Source: Actinophytocola sp.
Lineage (GTDB): Bacteria > Actinomycetota > Actinomycetes > Mycobacteriales > Pseudonocardiaceae
Direction of reading: 5' to 3'
Length of the DNA stretch: 64,000 bases
Assembly: GCA_009379975.1 (NCBI GenBank)
Contig: WHSS01000001.1
Span: 33,334 to 97,333 of the forward strand
Shown here: positions 28,932 through 38,505 of the stretch, in pieces
How the letters are laid out: each line of letters starts with the position of its first letter
How positions within the stretch are numbered: the first letter of the stretch is position 1
The notes under the pieces: model-generated
What the model was told of the DNA's origin: nothing
The model's input: the letters and a program-made list of their open reading frames with translations, nothing else
The model's database searches: none
Made by a program: the position numbers and the translations under genes

Positions 28932-30521
28932 CTAGACCTCCACGTCCTGCGAATCGGACGACCGGCCGATCCGTTCGTTCAACGGTTGCTCGTTCGGCCG
29001 TACCGGGGCGATGGTCGTCTGTCCGTTTCTCAGCTGGGTTCCAGGGCCTTGCCGACGGGGACGTGTGGCGTCTTCATCGGTTGGCATTGATCGGCCACGT
29101 AAGGCCGTGTGCAAGCCGTCCCACAGCGTGCCGTCGGTGCGATCCCGTGGGTCGGGGTGGACGAGCACGATTCCGATCACCGGGATCCGCGCATCTGCCA
29201 GCTGGCGCGCGACGGTGTGCAGCCAGGTCGTGTCCGCGTAGCCGGTGCGGACGACGAGCACGGTCTCCGTGCCGAGCGCCCTGAGGCCGGTCCAGGTCGT
29301 CCCCGGCTCGACGGAGCCGACGCCGATGTACTGCACGTCGGGCACAATCTCCTGCGGGCCGCCTGACTGCTGGTCACTCTCGACAACCCGGATCCGATCG
29401 CCGACCTGGCCGGCGCGGCGGGCGAGAGTCCGCTTCGGCAGGTCGTCGATCACCATGACCGGACCGTCCAGCGCGGTCGCCACCCCGAGGGCCAGCACCG
29501 CGGCCGTGTCCGCGCAACCCAGTTCGAGCAGGGAGAACGCTCCGGGTTCGACACGAACAGCCCTGGCGAGTGTAGCGGCGACATGGGTGCGTTCCCTGAC
29601 CGCGCGCGAGCGGCGCCAGAGCCGCTTCGGGCCCCGGGGTGTAGCCGGGAGCTGGGCGATCACAGACGCGCCGAGGTGCGCTGCGATGTCGCGCCGCAGA
29701 ACTGGTCGGTCACGGACGACGCCCGCGACGGCCGCCAGCCCGAGCCCGCCGCCCAGCCCGAGCACCAGACCGGTCAGGGCGTAGGTGGCAGCCGTCATCA
29801 CTATCGAGCGTGGGAGCAGGCGCGGGGGGTCGACGACGCGTGATCCCTCCTGCACCCGCGGCGCGCCGATCTCGGCCTCGGTGACGCGTCGCCCGAGGTC
29901 ATGCGACTGCGCGATCAGGTCTGCGCGCCGGACATAGAGCGAGTCCAGTCCGGCCACATTCCGATTCTGTGTGGATGAAGTGGCCTCGCTGATTTCGTCG
30001 TCGATCTTGCCGAGTTCGCTCCGCAACTTGGCGTGACGGTCCCGCAGGGCCTCCGCCTCCGCTTCGGTCGCGTTCTTCGTCCGCGCCAGGTGATCGGCGA
30101 TGAAGGTGTCGGCGAGTGCTCGGGCGCGGGCGATCGCATCCGTCGGGGAGGAAGCTCGGACGGTCAGTTCGAGCACGTTGCTTGTCAGCCCTTCCGCTTC
30201 GTACGTCTTCGCGAACCGTTCCGGTGACTCGTTCACCCCGACCTGCCGCAGCGTCGCCTCGGCGATCCGCGCCGTCCGCAGCAACGCGAGATCGGTGGCC
30301 ATGAGGCTTCCGCCATCCGAAGGGTGGTCGTTCTCGTGAACGATCTGCAGCCGGGTGACGGCGGTCGGTTGCGGCGGCATCAGCAGCGCGAACGCCAGGC
30401 CGAGGAGCAGACCGACCAAGGCGAACGACACCCACATGCGGCGTCGCCATCGAATCGCGGCGACCAGTTGCGGCAGGTTGACCAGGGGTGCCGGCTTGGT
30501 GGTATCAGTTGGCGTGGTCAC
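28932..30521 (-). CDS. Wzz-like chain-length determinant with C-terminal degenerate BY-kinase-like domain
   Basis: VNLPQLVAAIRWRRRMWVSFALVGLLLGLAFALLMPPQPTAVTRLQIVHE; second TM; C-term VLVVRTGYADTTWLHTVARQLADARIPVIGIVL without a Walker A motif. Confidence 0.75.
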   Translation of the reverse strand: MTTPTDTTKPAPLVNLPQLVAAIRWRRRMWVSFALVGLLLGLAFALLMPPQPTAVTRLQIVHENDHPSDGGSLMATDLALLRTARIAEATLRQVGVNESPERFAKTYEAEGLTSNVLELTVRASSPTDAIARARALADTFIADHLARTKNATEAEAEALRDRHAKLRSELGKIDDEISEATSSTQNRNVAGLDSLYVRRADLIAQSHDLGRRVTEAEIGAPRVQEGSRVVDPPRLLPRSIVMTAATYALTGLVLGLGGGLGLAAVAGVVRDRPVLRRDIAAHLGASVIAQLPATPRGPKRLWRRSRAVRERTHVAATLARAVRVEPGAFSLLELGCADTAAVLALGVATALDGPVMVIDDLPKRTLARRAGQVGDRIRVVESDQQSGGPQEIVPDVQYIGVGSVEPGTTWTGLRALGTETVLVVRTGYADTTWLHTVARQLADARIPVIGIVLVHPDPRDRTDGTLWDGLHTALRGRSMPTDEDATRPRRQGPGTQLRNGQTTIAPVRPNEQPLNERIGRSSDSQDVEV

Positions 30522-31918
30522 GGCCGGCCTGCCATCGTGTCGTCGTTTTCGGCGCCCAAGACCGGATTGGTCGCGTTTGCGGCAGGCTCCGTCACGGCCG
30601 GGTCCACCAAGATGGCCGGTGCGGGCTGGGCGGCGGTCACCGCGCTTTGCTGGGCAACGACGGCGCCGACGAATACGTATCCGGCGTCTGCGCAGGCACC
30701 GGCGATCCCTACTAGCTCCCACGCCGTCCGCTTGCCCGCACCGAGCACCAGCAGGGCGCCGGGGATGTCCCCATGGTCGGGGAGCACCGGGTCCGAGTGG
30801 GAGATGTGGCTAACGCGAAGCACGGTCGGGTGCCCGCTTTCCTTCCCCGCCGCCACAGCCAACCGAGCGACCGCGCGGTGGGCGAGCCGGTCGTCGTTCG
30901 TCGCGATCACCAGCAGCCGGAGGTCGGGGCCGGATGCGGCCCGGAGCCGGGCGAGAGCGCGCCGGTAATGCGGGTCTCCCGGCATGTCCCCGCCGGGCAT
31001 AGGCTGCTGGAGGGTTTCCGCGTCTCGCTTGCGCCGCGGCCGCAGCCGTAACCACAGCGTCGGGACGTCCTGCTCGTCCAGCACCGGCACCGTCCCGATG
31101 ACGGGGGCGCCCAGCGCGGCGGCGATCTCGGACGCCGCCCGCAGCCGGGTATCGGAGCGAACCACCATGATGTGCGCGAAGATGCCGGCGATGAGGAAGG
31201 CCACTGCGCCTGCCCCGGCCAGTTGCGACGGCGTCGGCGACGCTTTGCCCGATGGCAGCAACGCGGGCCCGATGACCACGGGGCGTTGCCTGGTCGGAGC
31301 GGCTTCGATGAGGTCGAGCTGGGCTACGGCGCCGTCGAGACTGTTGCGCAGGGTTTCGAGCTGTGTGCGGACCTGGACGGTGTCCACCGTCAGATCGCCC
31401 TTGTTCGCCGATCGGTGTATCTGATCGATCTGCTCGTTGGTGACCTCGATCTTTTTGCGCAGGTCGTCCAGCCGTTGCAACCGGAGCTGGGCAGGCGCGT
31501 CGTTGGTCTCGAACAGTAACTCGCCGGCGAACGTCGCGTACTCGGTCGCGACCCGGTCGGTGAGCCGCTGCGCGCGCCTTGGTGTGTCGGCGGCACCCGT
31601 GATCTCGATCAGGCCACCTTCGACCACCTCGGCATTGACCGCGTCTCGCAGGTCGTAGCCGGTGACCTTCCAGTCGAGCTTCGCAGCGGTGCGGTCGAGG
31701 ACCGTAGCGCTCATCGCGAGCTGCGCCTGGGCCGACCGTTCGTTGTCCTCCTGCGGTCCGCCCAGCAGCAGCTGGGTGGTGGTCTGATACCCGGGAGAGA
31801 GCAGCAGTGAGGCACCCGCACCGGCCAGCGCGCCCACAATCGCGATGGCGACGAGCGAGGGCCACCTTCGGCGGATGATCTGTCCGATCATGGCAAGCCG
31901 TACGACTTCATCGTTCAT
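30518..31918 (-). CDS. Wzz-like chain-length determinant/capsular polysaccharide protein
   Basis: MIGQIIRRRWPSLVAIAIVGALAGAGASLLLSPGYQTTTQLLLGG, coiled coil, second TM; C-terminal domain without recognisable Walker A. Confidence 0.75.
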   Translation of the reverse strand: MNDEVVRLAMIGQIIRRRWPSLVAIAIVGALAGAGASLLLSPGYQTTTQLLLGGPQEDNERSAQAQLAMSATVLDRTAAKLDWKVTGYDLRDAVNAEVVEGGLIEITGAADTPRRAQRLTDRVATEYATFAGELLFETNDAPAQLRLQRLDDLRKKIEVTNEQIDQIHRSANKGDLTVDTVQVRTQLETLRNSLDGAVAQLDLIEAAPTRQRPVVIGPALLPSGKASPTPSQLAGAGAVAFLIAGIFAHIMVVRSDTRLRAASEIAAALGAPVIGTVPVLDEQDVPTLWLRLRPRRKRDAETLQQPMPGGDMPGDPHYRRALARLRAASGPDLRLLVIATNDDRLAHRAVARLAVAAGKESGHPTVLRVSHISHSDPVLPDHGDIPGALLVLGAGKRTAWELVGIAGACADAGYVFVGAVVAQQSAVTAAQPAPAILVDPAVTEPAANATNPVLGAENDDTMAGRP

Positions 31919-32057
31919 CGCGGGTGCACCCCCTCGCTGCTGGCTGATACGTCCGGCGTCGGGTACGACCGGAGGTGGAGTCTTGTCTGGACCTTCGCCA
32001 CCGTCCCGGTCTCGGTTACTGGGTCACCGGCTTGAATCTGCGTGAGCGATATACCCA

Positions 32058-33245
32058 CTACGGCACCGACGCTGTTCGACGCGCCCGCTCGTATGCGGCC
32101 ACGAGCGCGATCCTCGAGTTTTCCCAGGAGAGGGGACCCGTGACCCGTGCCCGCCCGATCTGGCCCATGCTGGCCCGCTGCGCAGGGTCGTCGAGGAGCC
32201 GAGCGATGAGCTCGGCGAACTCGGCCTCGTCGTCGGCCCGCGCGTAGACCGCGGCCTCGCCCGCCGAAACGCGAGCTTCCTTGAGCTCGAACGAGACGAT
32301 GGGACGCCCCATCGCCATGTACTCCATGACCTTGTTCATGGTGGAGACGTCGTTGAGCGGATTGCGCGGGTCGGGGGACAGGCAGACGTCGGCCGTCGAC
32401 AGGTACCGCAGCAGGTCGGCGTCCGGGATGCGGCCGGTGAACTCGACCAGGCCGGCGAGGCCGAGGTCCGCGGCGAACGAGACCATGGCGTCGAAGGTGT
32501 CGCCCGCGCCGATGAAGACCGCGTGCCAGTCGTCGCGGGCCTCGCGCAGATGGGCAAGCGCGCGCAGGGCGTAGTCGACCCCGTCCTGCGGACCCATCAC
32601 GCCGAGGTAGCAGAGCAGGTGCGGCTTGCCGCGCTTGAGCAACGGCTGGGCGTTGACCGGCCGGAACCGTTCAACGGCAGGCGCGCTGCGCACCACGAAG
32701 ACGTCATCGGGGTCCTTGCCGCCCCGGTCGATCGCCGCATCGCGGTAACTTTCGTTGGTGGCGATGACGACGTCTGCCGCACGGTAGGTGAGCCGCTCGA
32801 GCAGGCACACCACCCGGTAGAGCCGGTCCTCACCCCTGGCGAAGCGCGAGAGGTAAAGCTCGGGAACCAGGTCGTGCTGGTCGAAGACGAACTTCGTGCC
32901 GCGGGCCTTGAGCAGCTTCGCGACGACGAACAGCAGATCCGGCGGGTTGCACGCATGGACGATGTCGACCTTGCCCACACGCAGGGCCAATCGGAGCGTG
33001 TGCAACAGCGCGAGACCGTACTCGCGGAGGTAACCCGCCGGGCCGCCGGTGGCCGCCCGCAGCCGGTACCGGTGGATCCGGATCCCGTCGATCACGGCCT
33101 CCGCTTCGGTGTCCTGCTTGGCGCCCGTCGGGCAGATGACGTGGACTTCCCATCCCGCGTCGCGCAAGGCGTTGCTTTCCTGCCACACCCGCCGGTCGAA
33201 CGGAACGGACAGGTTCTCGACGAGAATCAGCGCTTTACCAGCCAA
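32058..33245 (-). CDS. Glycosyltransferase family 4
   Basis: LILVENLSVPFDRRVWQESNALRDAGWEVHVICP...FDQHDLVPELYLSRF...EFTGRIPDADLLRYLSTADVCLSPDP. Confidence 0.92.
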   Translation of the reverse strand: MAGKALILVENLSVPFDRRVWQESNALRDAGWEVHVICPTGAKQDTEAEAVIDGIRIHRYRLRAATGGPAGYLREYGLALLHTLRLALRVGKVDIVHACNPPDLLFVVAKLLKARGTKFVFDQHDLVPELYLSRFARGEDRLYRVVCLLERLTYRAADVVIATNESYRDAAIDRGGKDPDDVFVVRSAPAVERFRPVNAQPLLKRGKPHLLCYLGVMGPQDGVDYALRALAHLREARDDWHAVFIGAGDTFDAMVSFAADLGLAGLVEFTGRIPDADLLRYLSTADVCLSPDPRNPLNDVSTMNKVMEYMAMGRPIVSFELKEARVSAGEAAVYARADDEAEFAELIARLLDDPAQRASMGQIGRARVTGPLSWENSRIALVAAYERARRTASVP

Positions 33246-34551
33246 GACCGACGTACCCCCTCTGTGTCCTTCGGTGCTCCGCGTCGGGCAGCCGGACCAG
33301 GTCTATGACCAGCCGCTCGCCCGCGTCGGCCAGCGCGGCCGTCACGTCCTCATGATTGGTTCCGATGACACAAACCTCGGCGTGGTCCATGACCTCGGCG
33401 ACCGAGCTGGACAGCAGTTCGCCGAGATGCGGCAGCCTGCTCTCGATGTACTGCCGGTTTGCCCCGACCAGCCGGGACAGCGTCACGTTCGCGTCGTAGA
33501 TGCGAAGGTCGTAGCCCTTGCCGATCAGCCGTTCGGCGAGATCGACGAGCGGGCTTTCTCGCAGGTCGTCGGTGCCAGGCTTGAACGACAGCCCGAACAG
33601 GCCGACCTTGCGGCGCCTGCCGCGCACGATCATGTCGAACGCGCGGCGCAGATGCTCCTCGTTGGACGGCAGCACGTGCGAGAGCAGGGGCACGGACACG
33701 TCGGCGCGGTGCGCGGCATACACCAGGCCCCGAAGGTCCTTCGGCAGGCAGGACCCGCCGAACGCGAACCCGGGACGCAGATAGGCGGGGCTGATGTTCA
33801 GTTTCCGGTCGGCCAGGAAGACGTCCATCACGGCATGCGAATCGAGCCGCAGCGCCTGGCAGATCGCGCCGATCTCGTTCGCGAAGCTGATCTTGAGGCC
33901 GTGGAAGGCGTTGTCCGCGTATTTCGTCATCTCGGCGATCGGTAGTGGCACCCGGAAGATGTCACCCGGGAGACCTTCGTACAGCCCGGCGACTGCGTCG
34001 CCGCTGGCGGGGTCGAGTTGGCCGATGACGGTTTTGGGCGGGTCGAAGAAGTCACGGACGCTTGTGCCTTCCCGGAGGAACTCCGGGTTGATCGCGACGC
34101 CGAAGTCCACACCGGCGGTGCGGCCTGACGCCTTCTCCAACGTCGGGATCAAGAGGCTTTCGCAGGTATCGGGCAGCATCGTGCTGCGGAACACGACGGT
34201 GTGCCGGTTGCTTTGCGCGGCCAGCGCCCAGCCAATTTGGGTCGCGACCCGCTCCAAGTACATCGTCGACAGGCTGCCGTTGGGCGACGACGGCGTACCG
34301 ACGCATACCAGGGACACCTCGGTACTGCTGATCGCCTCATCCGCGTCGCTGGTCGCCCGCAGTGCACCGGTCTGCACCACGTCCGCCAGCAGCTCGCCTA
34401 TCCGTTCCTCGATCACGGGCGACTTGCCGTCGTTGATCATCGCGAGCTTCTGCGGGCTGATGTCGACGCCAACTACCTCATGGCCTCGACTGGCCAGGCA
34501 AGCGGCCGACACACAGCCGACGTACCCGAGCCCGAAGACGCTGATCTTCAT
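33235..34551 (-). CDS. ugd: UDP-glucose/GDP-mannose dehydrogenase family (nucleotide-sugar 6-dehydrogenase)
   Basis: MKISVFGLGYVGCVSAACLASRGHEVVGVDIS...NPEFLREGTSVRDFFDPPKTVIG...FAFGGSCLPKDLRGL. Confidence 0.93.
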   Translation of the reverse strand: MKISVFGLGYVGCVSAACLASRGHEVVGVDISPQKLAMINDGKSPVIEERIGELLADVVQTGALRATSDADEAISSTEVSLVCVGTPSSPNGSLSTMYLERVATQIGWALAAQSNRHTVVFRSTMLPDTCESLLIPTLEKASGRTAGVDFGVAINPEFLREGTSVRDFFDPPKTVIGQLDPASGDAVAGLYEGLPGDIFRVPLPIAEMTKYADNAFHGLKISFANEIGAICQALRLDSHAVMDVFLADRKLNISPAYLRPGFAFGGSCLPKDLRGLVYAAHRADVSVPLLSHVLPSNEEHLRRAFDMIVRGRRRKVGLFGLSFKPGTDDLRESPLVDLAERLIGKGYDLRIYDANVTLSRLVGANRQYIESRLPHLGELLSSSVAEVMDHAEVCVIGTNHEDVTAALADAGERLVIDLVRLPDAEHRRTQRGYVGLGW

Positions 34552-34828
34552 GCCGAAGCCGCCTTCCTCGAGCCTGCGGCCCGATTCATCCCCTATGTCA
34601 ATAATCTTGGGTAGTTCGTAGTCGAGGCAGGTGCGTGCTTCGTTACGACCTGGTGGGGTTTATTTGCCGCGTTGACACGCCTTGTTTGCCAGGCAGGCGT
34701 GCCGGATGAGAACGCCGAGGCCTAGGTGCAACGCATCGCCCGATGGCGACGACGTGCTAGGCCACCCGATCGAGTGACCCTCCGGGCGCTCAGGTCGGAC
34801 GGGTCCTCACCCCAGAGAGGGGTACACC

Positions 34829-37398
34829 ATGGGACACCGATGGCAGGGTCGAAAGGGCATCCGGCTGGCGGTGACGGGTATCGCGGCTGGCGTCGCCGCG
34901 GCGACGCTCACCGCGCTCCCGACGGTGACCGCTGGTGCGGCCGTGCCTCCGGGTTTCACCGATACGGTGGCCATCGGCGGGTTGACCGCGCCGACCGTCG
35001 CGGCGTTCGCCCCGGACGGGCGGGTGTTCGTCGGGGAGAGGAGCGGGATCATCAAGACGTTCGATTCGCTGGCGGACACGAGCGCGACCGTCACCGCGGA
35101 TCTGAGGCCGCAGGTTCACGACTTCTGGGATCGCGGCTTGCTGGGGCTCGCGGTACACCCGCAATTTCCGGCTCAGCCTTACGTCTACGTGCTGTATACC
35201 CGCGACGCGCTCCCTGGTGGGACGCACCCGCGGTGGGGCGATACGTGTCCCAACCCGCCGGGCGCCACCGCTGACGGCTGTGTCGTGACCGGCACGCTGT
35301 CGCGGCTGGCGATCGGTGCCAATGGTGTGGCCACGGGCGCGGAACAGGTGCTGATCACCGACTGGTGCCAGCAGTACCCGAGCCACTCGGTCGGCACGGT
35401 CACCTTCGGCCCGGACGGTGCGCTCTATGTCAGCAGCGGCGACGGTGCCAGCTTCAACTTCGTCGACTACGGCCAGCGCGGCAATCCCTGTGCCGACCCG
35501 CCCGGGGCCGCCGGCACCAACCTGAGCCCGCCTAGCGCGAAGGGTGGCGCTCTGCGGTCGCAGGCGCCTCGCCGCCCCGACACCGAGCCGGTCACGTTGG
35601 ACGGCTCCGTGCTCCGGCTCGATCCCGACACCGGTGCGGCGATGCCGGGCAACCCGTTCGCGGCCAGCACGAACGCCGACAAACGTCGCGTCATCGCCTA
35701 CGGCCTGCGCAACCCGTTCCGCATGCGTTCCGGCCAGGAACGAGTGAGCTCTGGACGGGTGACGTCGGCTGGAGTGGCTGGGAGGAGATCAACCGCATCC
35801 CCAACGCCGCCGATTCGGTCGCGGAGAACTTCGGCTGGCCGTGTTATGAGGGCGTTGGCCGCCAGTCCGGTTACGAGAGCGCCAACCTGACGGCCTGCTC
35901 GTCGCTCTACACCGCGGGCGGCAAGACCGACCCGTACCACCCATACCGTCATGGAGTTTCGGTCGTGGCGGGGGACGGATGCCCGACGAATACCGGATCT
36001 TCGATCACCGGGCTCGCTTTCGAGGACGGCACCAGCAACTATCCCGCGGAGTACCGCGGTGCCCTGTTCTTCGCGGACAATTCGCGCGGCTGCATTTGGG
36101 CCATGCAACGGGGTGCGTCCGGGCAACCGGATCCGGCACGGATCGTGCCGATCGCGAACGGGGTAGCCGGGCCGGTGCAACTGCTCACCGGGCCCGGCGG
36201 AGACATGTTCTACGTCACCCACCACGGCGGGCAGCTACGGCGCATAAGCTACCCGGAAGGCGTCAACCGGCCGCCGGTGGCTGTCGCCACCGCCACGCCG
36301 TCGTCCGGAGCCGCGCCGCTGACCGTGCAGTTTGACGGTTCGCAGTCCACCGATCCCGATCCAGGCGCCATCCTGAGTTACGCGTGGGATCTCACCGGCA
36401 ACGGCCAGTTCACCGACTCCACGGCGCCGAGCCCATCGCGAACCTACCTGCAGCAAGGTTCGATCACCGTCGGTCTCCGGGTCACCGACCAGGGCGGGCT
36501 CAGTGATACCACCACGGTGCAGGTAGCGGTTGGCGACGCGGCCGATCCCGATCCGGTGCCGGTGATCGACAGCCCGGCCTCGGACGTGAACTGGCAGGTG
36601 GGCGAGAGTGTCTCGTTCGCGGGGAGCGCCGTCGACGCGCAGGACGGGGCGCTGCCCGCTTCGGCGCTGACCTGGCGGTTGATCATGCACCACTGTGTGA
36701 CGGACGGATCGTGTCACCAGCACCAGATCCAGACTTTCACCGGCGCTGCGGGCGGGTCTTTCGCGGCACCCGACCACGAGTACCCGTCGCACCTCGAGCT
36801 CGTGCTGACCGCACGTGACTCCGACGGCAACACCGCGAGCACCAATGTTCTGCTCGACCCGAAGACCGTCGGATTGGAATTCACCTCGAGTCCTGGTGGG
36901 CTCCAGCTGACCGTAGGTCAGCAAACGCAGCAGGCCTCGTTCAGCCGCACCGTGATCGTCGGATCGGCCAACAGCATCAGTGCGCCGACTCCGCAGAACC
37001 CTGGCGACTTCTGGTTCGTGCGGTGATCCGACGGGGGTGCACCGGCTCACAACATCACCGCGCCCGTGAATCCGACGAGCTATCAGGCGACCTACCTGAC
37101 GTGCACGGTCAACGGCGTCAAGGTAGCCGACTGCGGTGGTGCGACTCCGAGCGCACCACGCTCGATCACGGTAAACGGCGGCAAGGGCAAGGCCATCGTT
37201 TCCTGGCAGCCGCCGTACTGGCCCGGCGTGGGTGGGCTGACCGGGTACCGGATCACGGCGGTCGGCGGCAAGGTCTACGACAACATCAGTCCCGATGCGA
37301 CCAGCCACACCGTGACCGGGATAGGCAACAAGAGCTACACCTTTTTGGTCGAGGCGTTCAGTGCCGCCGGCGCCGGGCGGGCGGGCAACGGGCGCTGA
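34829..37398 (+). pseudogene. Decayed paralogue of the 239-3397 PQQ-dependent sugar dehydrogenase/PKD/Fn3 protein
   Basis: Homologous blocks lie in frame 2 (34829-35727), then frame 1 (35728-37026), then frame 1 after a TGA at 37024-37026; C-terminus truncated relative to paralogue. Confidence 0.85.
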
Positions 37399-37456
37399 GC
37401 CAAGAGCCAGCCCGCGTCGCTCGCCGTGATCATCCGGCCGTAGGGGCGCGAGCGAA

Positions 37457-37472
37457 GTTAGGGATGCCTTAC
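37457..37472. promoter_or_regulatory. Candidate iron-regulator (IdeR/DmdR-like) box upstream of FecCD permease
   Basis: GTTAGGGATGCCTTAC: near-palindrome (GTTAGG/CCTTAC) resembling TTAGGTTAGGCTAACCTAA-type iron boxes; directly upstream of siderophore transport operon. Confidence 0.5.
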
Positions 37473-37482
37473 ATTAGTGCGC

Positions 37483-38505
37483 ATGACGATGGTGACCGAC
37501 CGGCGGCGAGCGTTGCTGGCCATCGGTCTTGGCGGGGCGCTGCTCGCGCTGGTCGCCGTCGCGCTACTCGGCCTCGCGGTGGGCAGTCGGGCGCTCCCGC
37601 TCGCCGAGGTACTCGATGTGCTGGGTGCGCGCGACGACTCCGACGCCGCGATCATCGTGTGGGAGCAGCGGCTGCCTCGCACCGCGATCGGTGTCCTGGT
37701 CGGTGCGGCCCTTGCGGTCGGCGGCACCATCGCTCAGGGGATCACCCGTAACCCGCTGGCCGATCCCGCGTTGCTCGGCGTCTCGGCGGGCGCCGCCCTC
37801 GCGATCGTGGTCGGTTCCTTCGCGTTCGGGATCAGCACCCTCGCGCCCCAGATCGTGGCGGCGTCGCTGGGAGCGGCCGTCGTGGGTGGCCTGGTGCTCT
37901 CGCTCGCCGGCTACGGCAAGGGCGGCTTGGGAGGCGTCAACCTCGCCCTCATCGGCCTGTGCATGTCTTCGCTCATCGTCGCCATCGTGTCCGTTCTGGT
38001 GCTGCTGGATGCCAACACGCTCGACGAGTACCGGTTCTGGCTGGTCGGGGCGCTGTCCGGGCGCGGCATGCCCACCCTGACGACGGTCGCTCCGGTGTTG
38101 CTGTGCGGGCTCGCGATCACCGGGCTCGCCGTGCGCGGGCTCGACGCGCTCGCGCTCGGCGACGACGTGGCGCGGGGCCTCGGCGTGCGAGTGACCCAGA
38201 CGCGGCTGGTCGCTGGCGCCGGGGTGATCGTGCTGACCGCGACCGCCGTGGCCGCGACAGGCCCGATCGCGTTCGTCGGGCTGGTGGTGCCCCATGCGGC
38301 CCGCGCGCTCACCGGTCCCCGGCACGGCTGGCTGCTGCCCTACGCCGCCGTCATGGGCGCCACCCTGCTGGTGTTGGCCGATGTGGTGGGGCGCGTCGTC
38401 ACCCGGCCCGGCGAGCTGCAGGTGGGGGTCATCACCGCCCTGGTCGGCGCTCCGTTGGTGCTCGTCATGCTGCGACGGTCACGGATCGCGGGAGCCGCCC
38501 TATGA
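37483..38505 (+). CDS. FecCD-family iron-siderophore ABC transporter permease
   Basis: RLPRTAIGVLVGAALAVGGTIAQGITRNPLADPALLGVSAGAALAIV; GPIAFVGLVVPHAARALTGPRHGWLLP. Confidence 0.92.
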   Translation: MTMVTDRRRALLAIGLGGALLALVAVALLGLAVGSRALPLAEVLDVLGARDDSDAAIIVWEQRLPRTAIGVLVGAALAVGGTIAQGITRNPLADPALLGVSAGAALAIVVGSFAFGISTLAPQIVAASLGAAVVGGLVLSLAGYGKGGLGGVNLALIGLCMSSLIVAIVSVLVLLDANTLDEYRFWLVGALSGRGMPTLTTVAPVLLCGLAITGLAVRGLDALALGDDVARGLGVRVTQTRLVAGAGVIVLTATAVAATGPIAFVGLVVPHAARALTGPRHGWLLPYAAVMGATLLVLADVVGRVVTRPGELQVGVITALVGAPLVLVMLRRSRIAGAAL

